Source of the DNA: Paludibacteraceae bacterium
Lineage (GTDB): Bacteria > Bacteroidota > Bacteroidia > Bacteroidales > Paludibacteraceae
Assembly: GCA_017478225.1 (NCBI GenBank)
Contig: JAFVDX010000001.1
Coordinates: 62,001 to 126,000, forward strand
DNA length: 64,000 nt
Direction: 5' to 3'
Part shown: in pieces, positions 63,975 through 64,000 of the stretch
Layout: each line of letters starts with the position of its first letter
Position numbering within the stretch: position 1 is the first letter of the stretch
Position numbers and translations under genes: made by a program
Notes under the pieces: generated by a model
Databases searched by the model: none
Seen by the model: only the letters and a program-made list of their open reading frames with translations
What the model was told of the DNA's origin: nothing

Positions 63975-64000
63975 CGCACTAATTGATTATTAGGTGTGAA

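Noticed and set aside
1..64000. tRNA, rRNA, CRISPR, prophage and integrase genes
   Set aside because: Intergenic regions were read on both strands for cloverleaf ends, rRNA-like blocks and repeat-spacer arrays; none was found. Covariance-model searches were not possible here.

Overview
The window reads as a chromosomal segment of a Bacteroidota (Bacteroidales-like) bacterium. Three things point there. Many genes have the Bacteroidota promoter signature TTG-N19/20-TAnnTTTG, often just ahead of the start codon. Several very large exported proteins end in type IX secretion (T9SS)-like C-terminal domains. Gene neighbourhoods such as rsfS-ftsH, greA-HIT, yicC/gmk-nadD and PadR-PspC are familiar from this phylum. 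The DNA is AT-rich. I see no rRNA or tRNA gene, CRISPR array, transposase or phage module. Genus cannot be fixed from sequence reading alone; an uncultured gut or rumen Bacteroidales is my inference.

Layout. 1-5300: a SlyD-like prolyl isomerase, polynucleotide phosphorylase, an HdeD-like membrane protein, a small exported protein with a PIGEGW tail, and a frameshifted small gene. 5600-14400: a 2325-residue exported adhesin-like protein and a MuiA-like (DUF4139) protein. 14488-17113 (minus): panD-tgt-lptG. 17339-24366 (minus): a PadR-PspC-MacA-TolC-ATPase-permease-permease operon, apparently an autoregulated tripartite efflux system whose leader carries a dispersed repeat/RNA element. 24610-30793 (minus): yicC, a 1042-residue exported modular protein, gmk, nadD, murI. 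31016-36698: panB and a LuxR-type regulator (plus), then a TPR protein, a Crp/Fnr regulator and miaB (minus). 36824-39089 (plus): an unusual leader with hairpin and small ORF, greA, HIT, dus. 39258-52050 (minus): aroQ, ClC, 5-FCL; dnaB; a YgjP-like metallopeptidase; rnfDGEA-trmO-chrA-chrA; valS. 52224-59879 (minus): a second giant exported protein, split by a frameshift, coupled to a second small PIGD-tail protein. 60096-63942: MATE transporter, rsfS, ftsH.

The most unusual material is (i) a pair of homologous small exported proteins with a sorting-signal-like C-terminus (P-I-G-[DE], Trp, membrane helix, Lys/Arg), each next to a giant T9SS-type protein; (ii) a 79/88-nt element present twice, once as the exact 5' end of the PadR operon transcript and once as a long perfect hairpin between convergent genes; (iii) a perfectly palindromic, interlocked divergent promoter between yicC and panB; and (iv) a terminator-like hairpin with overlapping tiny ORFs ahead of greA. 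Three loci show lesions that could be real or sequencing artefacts: an A7 frameshift near 5180, a frameshift near 57190, and a ClC gene without a usual start codon.
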